64,000 nucleotides of DNA, from contig JAHJIY010000088.1 in NCBI GenBank assembly GCA_018823175.1, positions 1-64,000 on the forward strand, read 5' to 3'. The translations under genes were made by a program, and so were the position numbers. The notes beneath the pieces are model-generated. The model was not told the DNA's origin, did not search any database, and was given only the letters and a program-made list of their open reading frames with translations. Shown in pieces: positions 38,512-46,693 of this stretch; the stretch's first letter is position 1, and each line of letters opens with the position of its first letter. Source of the DNA: Pseudomonadota bacterium. GTDB lineage: Bacteria; Desulfobacterota; Desulfobulbia; Desulfobulbales; JAHJIY01.

Positions 38512-39348
38512 ATGGCGGCAGAGATTGATATCTTCGAACATATCAATGAATTGATTAACCGGAACAACGTGCAGATCAGATCGTTGGATGTCCTGGATCA
38601 GGATCTTTATGCCCGGTACCTGGTTGGTGGTAAAGCGATATTGATTCTTCGTGCCAAGGTTTATGAAAAGAAGGTCCGGGTGATCACTGAGGAGATGCTT
38701 GAGATAGAAAGTAATGAACTGGCCGGTTATGTAAAGTCTGGAGACAAACTTATCGTTGTGTTGCCTGGATCTGGGAAAAAGCGGTTTGTTCTTCAGGGTC
38801 AGGTGCAAAATATTTTTGTTGATCGATTCCGGGTGACTATTCTTGACCCAAGATTCAATCAGAGGTTTTCCGGTGAAACTTCTGGAGTGAGCAGGTTTTG
38901 GGAGGTGCCGGAGGTGGTCTTGTTGAAGTTGCAGAATCGGGAACTGCGTCTTTTTAGACGGGAAAACGGTACGGTGATTGAGCATTTGTCCGAGTCTGAA
39001 TCAGGAACAGATGAAACTATTGATTGCGTGAAGTTGCTGGCAACCAGCCCTATTTCCGGGGTGCTGATCGATATCTCGTGCGGTGGTCTTTGTCTGCGGG
39101 TCGGTAGTGGTAACTGTGAGCATCTGGCCAAAAGCATTGTTTATGTGGGGCTTGATTTCCAGGGCCACGTTGAGGAGGGAGATGAAGTTGAGGCAGCAGG
39201 AATGTGCATAAAGATTTTCGCCATAGTCCGTAAGTTTCGACATGCCCCGGAAGGAGATTATCTGCACATGATGTTTGTGGCTCAACTGCCCGAGGCCTGC
39301 GAAAACTTTTTTCCGAGACTGGCAGGTCAAGAAGAGCAGAATGATTAA
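38512..39348 (+). CDS. PilZ-domain protein embedded in the hyp operon
   Basis: A 278-residue cytoplasmic protein from the chosen start (ATG 38512; GGGAG about 8 bases upstream). The C-terminal part has a PilZ-like cyclic-di-GMP site: arginines in [10 protein letters not shown] (about residues 142-151), then [13 protein letters not shown] near residue 185, which fits the (D/N)xSxxG motif. The N-terminal half (about 1-130) resembles the flagellar-brake-type YcgR N-domain only in outline. Its last 8 bp overlap the start of hypD, so both are likely expressed together. A role in cyclic-di-GMP control of hydrogenase maturation is speculation. It may simply be an inserted gene. Confidence 0.75.
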   Translation: MAAEIDIFEHINELINRNNVQIRSLDVLDQDLYARYLVGGKAILILRAKVYEKKVRVITEEMLEIESNELAGYVKSGDKLIVVLPGSGKKRFVLQGQVQNIFVDRFRVTILDPRFNQRFSGETSGVSRFWEVPEVVLLKLQNRELRLFRRENGTVIEHLSESESGTDETIDCVKLLATSPISGVLIDISCGGLCLRVGSGNCEHLAKSIVYVGLDFQGHVEEGDEVEAAGMCIKIFAIVRKFRHAPEGDYLHMMFVAQLPEACENFFPRLAGQEEQND

Positions 39349-40444
39349 ATATCTCTCTGAATATCGAGACCCGGTTAACGCCAAAAAGATATTGGCTCAG
39401 ATCAGAAAGGTCGTTACCAGACCCTGGGTGATTATGGAGGTGTGCGGCGGGCAGACTCATGCCATTGTGCGAAGTGGCATGGACCAGGCCCTGCCGGCCG
39501 AGATTGATCTGGTGCATGGGCCGGGTTGTCCGGTCTGCGTGACTCCCTTGGAGACCATTGACCGGGCTCTGGCGATTGCCGCAAAACCGGAGGTCATTTT
39601 TTGTAGTTTCGGGGATATGCTCCGGGTGCCTGGTTCTGGCAAGGATTTGTTGACGGTCCGGTCGGCGGGGGGAGATGTCCGGATCGTATATTCCCCTTTG
39701 GAGGCCCTGGAACTTGCCCGGCAGAATCCGGAACGGCAGGTTGTTTTTCTGGCTATCGGTTTTGAGACTACGGCTCCCGGTAATGCCATGGCCATTGTTC
39801 AGGCCGAGCGCGAGGGATTGCATAATTTCAGTGAACTTGCCTGTCATGTTCTGGTGCCGCCGGCGATAACCGCTCTACTCGGGTCGCCGGAAAATCGGGT
39901 GCAGGGCTATCTGGCAGCGGGACACGTCTGTACGGTAATGGGTTTGACGGAATATGAAGAGATCTCCCGCCGGTATAAGGTGCCGATTGTGGCGACCGGG
40001 CTGGAGCCCAATGATATTCTGGAAGGTTTGTTAATGCTGGTCCGGCAACTTGAGGCCGGTCGCTTTGAAGTGGAAAATCAGTACAAGCGATCAGTTCGTC
40101 ATCAGGGTAATGTCCTGGCCCGGCAGATGGTCAGTGAGGTCTTTGAGGTGGTTGATCAGAAGTGGCGGGGGATTGGAGAGTTACCCGCCAGCGGCTTGCG
40201 GATTCGGCAACGGTTTGCGGTTTTTGATGCGGCCCGGAAGTTTGGTTGTGAGTCGCTACAGGTGGAAGAGTCGAAAATCTGTATTAGCGGCGTGGTTCTG
40301 CAGGGGTTGAAAAAACCAGGTGATTGCCCGGCATTTGGCCGGGAATGCAAGCCGGAACATCCTCTGGGTGCGACCATGGTTTCCGGTGAGGGTGCCTGTT
40401 CCGCCTATTATAAATATAAATTGCCGATTATTCTTAGTGTATGA
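39341..40444 (+). CDS. hypD: Hydrogenase maturation protein HypD
   Basis: The 367-residue iron-sulfur protein forms the Fe(CN)2CO unit with HypC. Diagnostic motifs are [37 protein letters not shown], and the C-terminal [20 protein letters not shown] with cluster cysteines. The start at 39341 ([11 protein letters not shown]) gives the usual family length and overlaps the PilZ gene by 8 bp. Confidence 0.97.
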   Translation: MIKYLSEYRDPVNAKKILAQIRKVVTRPWVIMEVCGGQTHAIVRSGMDQALPAEIDLVHGPGCPVCVTPLETIDRALAIAAKPEVIFCSFGDMLRVPGSGKDLLTVRSAGGDVRIVYSPLEALELARQNPERQVVFLAIGFETTAPGNAMAIVQAEREGLHNFSELACHVLVPPAITALLGSPENRVQGYLAAGHVCTVMGLTEYEEISRRYKVPIVATGLEPNDILEGLLMLVRQLEAGRFEVENQYKRSVRHQGNVLARQMVSEVFEVVDQKWRGIGELPASGLRIRQRFAVFDAARKFGCESLQVEESKICISGVVLQGLKKPGDCPAFGRECKPEHPLGATMVSGEGACSAYYKYKLPIILSV

Positions 40445-40462
40445 AAATTAATCTAAACGATA

Positions 40463-41530
40463 ATGAACGATAAAAAAAATATAATGCCGCATGGCCAGAT
40501 GAGTTGTCCGGTCCCGATAATGAACCACGATACGGTGCAGTTGGCCCATGGCAGCGGCGGCAAATTATCGGCCGAATTGATTGACAAGATGTTTCTGCCC
40601 CGATTCGACAATGAAGTCCTGGCCCGGATGGAAGACCAGGCCGTTCTTGACTGGCCGGGAGGACGTCTGGCCTTTACGACCGATACCTTTGTCGTTGATC
40701 CTGTGTTTTTCCCAGGCGGCAATATCGGAGACCTGGCGATTAACGGTACCGTAAACGATATCTGCATGAGCGGGGCGCGGCCGCTTTTCTTGAGTGTGGC
40801 CTTTATTATCGAAGAAGGGTTACCGATGGAGACCCTGCACCGGATCTTATTATCGATGGAGGCGGCGGTCAGGGAGGCGGGGGTCAAGGTGGTGGCCGGC
40901 GATACCAAGGTGGTCCCGAAGGGCGGCTGTGACAAGATATTTATCAACACCTCTGGAATTGGTCTGGTGCCGGCCGGGATTGCGATGTCGGCCGCTGCTC
41001 TGCGGCCGGGAGATAAGGTGATTTTATCCGGGACCGTAGCCGATCATGGGATGGCGGTCATGACCAGCCGGGAGTCCTTGTCTTTTCAATCAGACATAAA
41101 AAGCGATACCGCTTCACTGCACGGGCTGGTCGAGAAAATGCTGCGAGCCTCCCCTTCGATCCGGGCCATGCGTGATCCGACCAGAGGAGGGGTTGCCGCC
41201 ATCCTTAATGAATTTGCCAAGTCATCGGCTACAGGCATAAGAATTTCTCGTGATCTGGTGCCGGTACGATCTCCGGTGCAGGCTGCTTGCGAGTTACTCG
41301 GGATCGATCCCCTGACTGTGGCCAATGAAGGAAAATTGGTGGCGGTTGTTGAGGCCGGTGCGGCGGAAGTTGTTCTCGCTGCCATGCGGGAGCATCCCCT
41401 GGGGGCCGAAGCGGTGCTGATCGGTGAAGTGGTGTCGGACCATCCCGGCATGGTTACTGAGGAGACCGCATTTGGCGGAACCCTTATTCTGGATATGCCG
41501 GTTGGCGAGCAGTTGCCCAGAATCTGCTAG
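40463..41530 (+). CDS. hypE: Hydrogenase expression/formation protein HypE
   Basis: The 355-residue PurM-like ATPase dehydrates the thiocarboxamide made by HypF. It shows LAHGSGGKLSAELID, the ATP-binding FTTDTFVVDP and GDLAINGTVNDICMSGA, and the C-terminal end PRIC, whose last Cys carries the carbamoyl group. The first ~19 residues before MNHDTVQLAHG are longer than usual, so the true start could be the ATG at 40484 or 40520. It is last in the hyp set. Confidence 0.97.
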   Translation: MNDKKNIMPHGQMSCPVPIMNHDTVQLAHGSGGKLSAELIDKMFLPRFDNEVLARMEDQAVLDWPGGRLAFTTDTFVVDPVFFPGGNIGDLAINGTVNDICMSGARPLFLSVAFIIEEGLPMETLHRILLSMEAAVREAGVKVVAGDTKVVPKGGCDKIFINTSGIGLVPAGIAMSAAALRPGDKVILSGTVADHGMAVMTSRESLSFQSDIKSDTASLHGLVEKMLRASPSIRAMRDPTRGGVAAILNEFAKSSATGIRISRDLVPVRSPVQAACELLGIDPLTVANEGKLVAVVEAGAAEVVLAAMREHPLGAEAVLIGEVVSDHPGMVTEETAFGGTLILDMPVGEQLPRIC

Positions 41531-41547
41531 TTTATTGTCTTTATTTT

Positions 41548-41576
41548 TTGACTTGTTTTTTTTTATGTTGTATAAA
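41548..41576 (+). promoter_or_regulatory. Sigma-70-type promoter before the cytochrome/porin pair
   Basis: TTGACT (41548-41553) and TATAAA (41571-41576) are 17 bases apart. Transcription would begin near 41583, about 70 bases before the cytochrome start. This suggests that the following two genes are transcribed separately from hyp. Confidence 0.55.
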
Positions 41577-41653
41577 ATATTAATTTAATTATTTGGTTAA
41601 ATTCTTACCTGAAAATTTTTTGATTATTAACTGCTAAATTTAGGGGGTTTTTT

Positions 41654-41962
41654 GTGAAAGGACGTCTTATTTGTATCGTGTCATTATGCGCGATGATGTT
41701 CTCGACCGTTGCTTTTGCAGCCGACGATGCCGGGTTATTCCTGCAGAAATGTGGCTCTTGTCACAAAAAGGGTGGTCAGGCGGCTCCTGTCAACCCGGCA
41801 GATAAGGCTGGTCTGGTCTGGGAAAAGTATTTTACGCGAGACCGTCATCCTGTTGATCTCTCCGTCAGTATCAATGAAGATGAGATGGGAACCATAGTCG
41901 AGTATCTTAAAGATCATGCAGCGGACAGTGATCAGCCTGAATCCGCGACAATGCCTAAATAA
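41654..41962 (+). CDS. Small periplasmic monoheme cytochrome c
   Basis: A 102-residue protein with a signal peptide (cleavage likely after VAFA). It has one heme motif, CGSCH, near residue 33, and a likely Met axial ligand in EDEMGTIVEYL. It is a class I-like cytochrome. GTG start with AGGGGG 6 bases upstream. A porin-like gene follows after 43 bp, so it may donate or accept electrons near that barrel. Confidence 0.88.
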   Translation: MKGRLICIVSLCAMMFSTVAFAADDAGLFLQKCGSCHKKGGQAAPVNPADKAGLVWEKYFTRDRHPVDLSVSINEDEMGTIVEYLKDHAADSDQPESATMPK

Positions 41963-42005
41963 CATGAATATGCAGAGAAACAGTTATATATCAGGAGGAG
42001 TAAAA

Positions 42006-43529
42006 GTGAGACGAATATTATTGACCCTGGCCGTATTGCTGGCATGGACATGTTATGCATCTGCCGGGGAAATTGTCGTAAAAATTCCCGTTGAGGAATA
42101 TCAGTCCATTAAGAAAAAGTTGGAAGATATGGAGACGCAGATTTCCGATCTTGAAAATCAGATCAAGGCCGGAGCTGGTGAAAGTCAAAGTTTCTCAACT
42201 TCCCGACTAAAGAAGATGGATAAGTCCATCTCCGATATCTATGATACCCTGGACGAGGTTGAGACCAAGTCTCTGTTGGATCGGGTTAATATCGGTGGCG
42301 AACTCAGATTCCGGATGGATAATTATCAGGTTAAGGATTTTGATGAGCCGGGGATGGGGATGTTTTATGATTCGATGACCGGCAGTTGGAATACGACGCC
42401 GACGGCCACGGATGAACGCAACGATGGCAACTGGTCCAGTCGTTTTCGTTTGAACCTGAAGTCGGAAATCTCCAATTCTCTAACCTTTCATGGTCGTTTG
42501 TCCCTGATGAAAAACTGGGCTGACAGTATGGCCAGTTATTCCGATGACACCATGCGGTCTCATCGGGCCAGTGGTGATGCCGATCTTAAGGTAGATCGAT
42601 TTTATATCGACTGGGCCCCTAAATTTTTCTTGCCTGTTGCTCTTACCATTGGCCGACAGCCCACTACTGACGGTCCTCCATACGAATTCAAGGAAGATCG
42701 TGAGCGGCAGGCCACTTATCCGGCCCTGATTTTTGATGGCGAGCCTGATGGTTTGGTTGTTACCCTTGGTCTGGAAAAGATCACGAAGTTGAAATATGCC
42801 GGGCTTCGATATTTCTTTGCCATGGCCTATCAGTATGATGCCGACACCCAGTTTTATCTGGACGGTGTTTATAAAGATACCTTTGATGACGTGAAAGTCG
42901 ACGCCGTGTTTTTTGAAGCCGAGCTGCCGAAGTTGCGGGATAGTCTGTTGGTTTTGAGCTATATCAAGGCCCGCGATTTTTTCGCGGCTGATCCGGCGAT
43001 GACCGGCAGCATGGCTACCGTTGGTGATATGGAGATTTGGGGGGTGCATCTGCAGCTGCGTGATCTGTTTGGTTCAGGTCTTGATCTGTTTGGTTCTTAC
43101 GGTCAGAATCAGAGCGATCCCAATGGCAAGACGGTGACCATGAACGGAATCCCTTTCAGTATGATGGACGGAATCGGGCGGGCCCAATATGTAGGGTTGC
43201 GCTATGAACTGCCGATTCATTTCCTGAATCTGCCCAAGATCGGGGTTGAGTACAATAAGGGATCGGAGTACTGGTTCAGCTTTACGCCCGGCTCCACCGA
43301 GATATTCAACAAACTGGCTACCAGGGGCACAGTCTTTGACTACTACTATATTCAGCCTTTTAACAAAAATATATTCATGCGGACCGGGTATACCGAGATC
43401 GAGTATGATTATACCGGCACCGCAAATCCTCTGGTCATGACCGGTGGAACTCCTACCGACTATGAGGCAACATGGGGTAAGAAACCAAAGTTCAGTAATT
43501 TCTATGTGTTACTTGACTGCCATTTTTAG
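42006..43529 (+). CDS. Outer-membrane beta-barrel protein with N-terminal coiled coil (DUF3373-like)
   Basis: The 507-residue exported protein starts at GTG 42006, with AGGAGGAG 5 bases upstream; an earlier in-frame start would precede the signal peptide. The signal ends CYASAG. A coiled coil (about 30-85, KKLEDMETQISDLENQI) leads to a barrel region beginning NIGGELRFRMDNYQ. Alternating strands rich in Tyr/Phe/Gly continue to a terminal Phe in YVLLDCHF, typical of Omp85-dependent barrels. This is the layout of coiled-coil porins found in Desulfobacterota and Geobacter relatives. The solute is unknown. Confidence 0.82.
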   Translation: MRRILLTLAVLLAWTCYASAGEIVVKIPVEEYQSIKKKLEDMETQISDLENQIKAGAGESQSFSTSRLKKMDKSISDIYDTLDEVETKSLLDRVNIGGELRFRMDNYQVKDFDEPGMGMFYDSMTGSWNTTPTATDERNDGNWSSRFRLNLKSEISNSLTFHGRLSLMKNWADSMASYSDDTMRSHRASGDADLKVDRFYIDWAPKFFLPVALTIGRQPTTDGPPYEFKEDRERQATYPALIFDGEPDGLVVTLGLEKITKLKYAGLRYFFAMAYQYDADTQFYLDGVYKDTFDDVKVDAVFFEAELPKLRDSLLVLSYIKARDFFAADPAMTGSMATVGDMEIWGVHLQLRDLFGSGLDLFGSYGQNQSDPNGKTVTMNGIPFSMMDGIGRAQYVGLRYELPIHFLNLPKIGVEYNKGSEYWFSFTPGSTEIFNKLATRGTVFDYYYIQPFNKNIFMRTGYTEIEYDYTGTANPLVMTGGTPTDYEATWGKKPKFSNFYVLLDCHF

Positions 43530-43579
43530 CAGGGCATGAAAGCGTAGGCCTTTTTAGGCTGACTGCTTGAGAAATATAT

Positions 43580-43614
43580 AAGACCCACGGCTTCGGTTGT
43601 GGGTCTTTTTTTTT
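43580..43614 (+). terminator. Rho-independent terminator after the porin gene
   Basis: AAGACCCAC (43580-43588) pairs with GTGGGTCTT (43599-43607), followed by a run of T to 43614. It separates the porin gene from ispG. Confidence 0.9.
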
Positions 43615-43683
43615 GATATTCCATCGTTGCTGAATGGCATAAGGAGATGCAATAAAAAACGTGAACGGGTATAATCGGCGGCC

Positions 43684-44769
43684 ATGATTAATCGAAAAAA
43701 GACACGACGGATAATGGTTGGTGATGTCGCCATCGGCGGGGATGCCCCGATCGCAGTGCAGTCGATGTGCAATACCGATACCCGTGATGTCGAGCAGACC
43801 GTGGCCCAGATCGGTCGTCTGGTCGAGGTCGGTTGCGAGATAATCCGGGTCGCGGTCCTTGATCTTGAAGCAGCGGTGGCCCTGAAAAAAATCAGGGAAC
43901 AGATTGCCATTCCCCTGATCGCCGATATTCATTTTGATGCCAGATTGGCCGTGGCCTCAATGGAGAACGGCGCCCAGGGCATCAGGGTCAATCCGGGAAA
44001 TATCGGTGGGCCGGATAAATTAGCCAGGGTGGTCGCGGCGGCCAAAAGTCACAAAGTGCCGATCAGGGTAGGCGTTAACTCCGGTTCGGTTGAAAAGGAT
44101 ATTCTAGCCCAATATGGTCATCCCGTTCCCGCCGCCCTGGTCGAAAGCGCTCTGCGCAATATAGCCCTGCTTGAAGAGCAGGATTTTTACGAGATCAAGG
44201 TGTCGATCAAGTCATCTGACGTTCTGGCCACCGTCGCCGCTTACCGGGAACTTTCCGGCAAATGTGATTATCCTTTGCATCTCGGGGTGACCGAGGCTGG
44301 AGGATTGATTCCCGGTACGGTCAAATCAAGTGTGGCCCTTGGTTTATTACTCAATGACGGAATCGGTGATACGCTCCGGATTTCCCTGACCCGTGATCCG
44401 GTTGAGGAAATCAAGGTGGCCTATGAGTTGCTCCGCGCACTGCATATCAGGGAACGGGGCCCGGAGATTATATCCTGTCCGACTTGCGGTCGATGTCAGG
44501 TCGATCTGTTCGGACTGGCCGCCGAGGTTGAGAAACGGGTCCAGGCCATTGATGTTCCTTTAAAGATAGCGGTTATGGGTTGTGTGGTTAATGGTCCGGG
44601 CGAGGCCCGGGAAGCTGATCTCGGGGTGGCCGGTGGGAAAGGGCTCGGTATAATTTTCAAAAAGGGTAAGTTGTATAAAAAAGTGCCGGAAGAAAAGTTG
44701 CTGCAGGTTTTTCTGGCTGAACTTGATAAAATGGTGGATGAAAAGCGAAAGCAGCTGTCGAATACCTAA
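43684..44769 (+). CDS. ispG: 4-hydroxy-3-methylbut-2-en-1-yl diphosphate synthase
   Basis: A 361-residue enzyme of the MEP isoprenoid pathway, in the short bacterial form. It shows APIAVQSMCNTDTRD at the N-terminus, the TIM-barrel GIRVNPGNIGG, and the [4Fe-4S] ligands CPTCGRC plus CVVNGPGEA near the C-terminus. The cofactor donor would be ferredoxin or flavodoxin. The gene starts 70 bp beyond the terminator, so it has its own promoter or one shared with proS. Confidence 0.97.
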   Translation: MINRKKTRRIMVGDVAIGGDAPIAVQSMCNTDTRDVEQTVAQIGRLVEVGCEIIRVAVLDLEAAVALKKIREQIAIPLIADIHFDARLAVASMENGAQGIRVNPGNIGGPDKLARVVAAAKSHKVPIRVGVNSGSVEKDILAQYGHPVPAALVESALRNIALLEEQDFYEIKVSIKSSDVLATVAAYRELSGKCDYPLHLGVTEAGGLIPGTVKSSVALGLLLNDGIGDTLRISLTRDPVEEIKVAYELLRALHIRERGPEIISCPTCGRCQVDLFGLAAEVEKRVQAIDVPLKIAVMGCVVNGPGEAREADLGVAGGKGLGIIFKKGKLYKKVPEEKLLQVFLAELDKMVDEKRKQLSNT

Positions 44770-44858
44770 AAAGATCCATGGTGTATTAGCCTTTTATGGG
44801 TTTTTACGGTTGTGTTAAAAAAACCAGTTTTGCTGGCTAAGTTTATAAAGGTAAAAAA

Positions 44859-46610
44859 ATGCGTTATTCCCAATTATTGCTCCCCACATTGAAAGAAACT
44901 CCGGCCGAAGCGGAGGTGGTAAGTCACCGATTGTTGCTGCGGGCCGGATTTATCCGGAAACTGACTTCCGGGGTTTATACTTATCTGCCTCTTGGTCTTG
45001 CCGCCATTCGAAAGGTTGAGCAGATCGTGCGCCAAGAGATGAACCGGGCCGGCGCTCAGGAGGTCTTGTTGCCGGTAGTCCAACCGGCGGATCTCTGGAT
45101 TGAGTCGGGGCGGTGGGTGAAATACGGCCCCGAATTGCTGCGTTTTAAGGACCGGCACGAACGGGAAAGTTGTCTTGGCCCGACCCATGAAGAGGTCATC
45201 ACTGATCTGGTCAGAAAGAATGTTCATTCCTATAAGAACCTGCCGCTGAATCTCTATCAGATTCAGACCAAGTTCCGGGATGAGATCAGACCGCGGTTTG
45301 GTCTGATGCGGGGCCGGGAATTTATCATGAAGGACGGTTATAGTTTTGATGGGACCGAGGATGCCGCCAATGCCACATACAATAAGATGCATGAGGCCTA
45401 TCAGCGAATTTTCAAGCGGTGTGGTTTGTCTTTTCGGGCCGTTGAGGCTGATACCGGATCGATCGGGGGAAGTTTTTCCCATGAGTTCATGGTGCTGGCC
45501 GAGACCGGGGAAGATACGCTGGCCATCTGCAAATCCGGCAACAAAGCCCCGAGCGGCGAGATCTGTAATTATGCGGCCAATATGGAAAAGGCGGCTGGTC
45601 AGCCCCCGGCACCTTTGGTCAGTGAACCCCAATTGCTACCACTGAAAAAGATTGAAACTCCCGGTAAGCGTAAGGTGCAGGCCGTAACCGAGTTTCTCGG
45701 GATCGCGCCGCAAAATCTGGTGAAGACCATGATTTATGTGGCGGACGGCAAGCCGGTGGCGGTGTTGGTGCGTGGCGATCATGAAGTCCAGCCGGTAAAG
45801 TTGAAAAATATGTTGGGCGCGGTCGATGTTGAAATGGCCGACGACAAACAGGCCTTTGGTTTTACCGGGGTGCCGACCGGTTATCTTGGGCCGGTTGGGA
45901 TGAAAATCACAGTGGTAGCTGACCGCGAGGTTACGGTGATGCGAAATTTCGCGATCGGCGCCTCGGAAAAGAACTATCATTATCTCAACGCCAATCTTGG
46001 TCGTGATTTTGAGGTGTCGGCGGTCGGTGATCTGCGGATGGTCACCGAAGATGATTGTTGCCCGGTTTGTGGCGGCGAGCTGGAGTTCACCAAGGGGATT
46101 GAGGTCGGCCATATCTTCAAGCTCGGGACCAGTTATAGTGAAGCTTTACAGGCAACCTTTCTGGACGGTAACGGCAAGGAACAATTCTTTATCATGGGTT
46201 GTTACGGGATCGGGGTGAGCCGGACCGTGGCCGCTTCTATTGAGCAGAACCATGACCAGGACGGCATTGTTTTTCCTTTGCCCATCGCGCCGTATCAGGT
46301 TGTGATTTTAAATCTTTCGCCCAAGGATGAACAGATCACCCAAGCGGCGGAGGATATTTATCAGGGGTTATTGGCGGCGGGAGTCGAAGTCCTGCTTGAT
46401 GATCGTGACGAACGACCCGGCAGCAAGTTCAAAGATGCCGATCTGATCGGTATTCCTTTTCGGGTCATGGTCGGCAAGAGTTTTACCCAGGAAGGATTGA
46501 TTGAGATAAGGCGCCGGGATAACGGTCAGAGCATTTCAGTGCCTTTGTCCGAAGCGGTTGATAATTTGGTCGCCACCATCAGGGCCGAACTGAATGAATT
46601 GAGCGCCTGA
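44859..46610 (+). CDS. proS: Prolyl-tRNA synthetase, bacterial type with editing insertion
   Basis: The 583-residue class II synthetase has motif 1 near TYLPLGLAAIRKVEQIV, motif 2 as FRDEIRPRFGLMRGREFIMKD, the editing (INS) domain between about residues 230 and 400, and motif 3 as GCYGIGVSRTVAASIEQ. The C-terminal anticodon-binding domain starts QVVILNLSPKD. Length and layout are those of E. coli-type ProS. It lies 89 bp after ispG. Confidence 0.98.
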   Translation: MRYSQLLLPTLKETPAEAEVVSHRLLLRAGFIRKLTSGVYTYLPLGLAAIRKVEQIVRQEMNRAGAQEVLLPVVQPADLWIESGRWVKYGPELLRFKDRHERESCLGPTHEEVITDLVRKNVHSYKNLPLNLYQIQTKFRDEIRPRFGLMRGREFIMKDGYSFDGTEDAANATYNKMHEAYQRIFKRCGLSFRAVEADTGSIGGSFSHEFMVLAETGEDTLAICKSGNKAPSGEICNYAANMEKAAGQPPAPLVSEPQLLPLKKIETPGKRKVQAVTEFLGIAPQNLVKTMIYVADGKPVAVLVRGDHEVQPVKLKNMLGAVDVEMADDKQAFGFTGVPTGYLGPVGMKITVVADREVTVMRNFAIGASEKNYHYLNANLGRDFEVSAVGDLRMVTEDDCCPVCGGELEFTKGIEVGHIFKLGTSYSEALQATFLDGNGKEQFFIMGCYGIGVSRTVAASIEQNHDQDGIVFPLPIAPYQVVILNLSPKDEQITQAAEDIYQGLLAAGVEVLLDDRDERPGSKFKDADLIGIPFRVMVGKSFTQEGLIEIRRRDNGQSISVPLSEAVDNLVATIRAELNELSA

Positions 46611-46693
46611 TCGCTGCTTTTGTTTTCGGGAATTGTCGCCATCCTGGAAGTTTGATCTTTACGTTTTATGTAAAATTCAGGTTACAGAATTAA

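Noticed and set aside
39050-39847. 265-codon open frame on the minus strand
   Set aside because: Antisense to hypD and the PilZ gene, both of which carry clear family motifs.
44874-45632. 252-codon open frame on the minus strand
   Set aside because: Antisense to proS, with no protein features.
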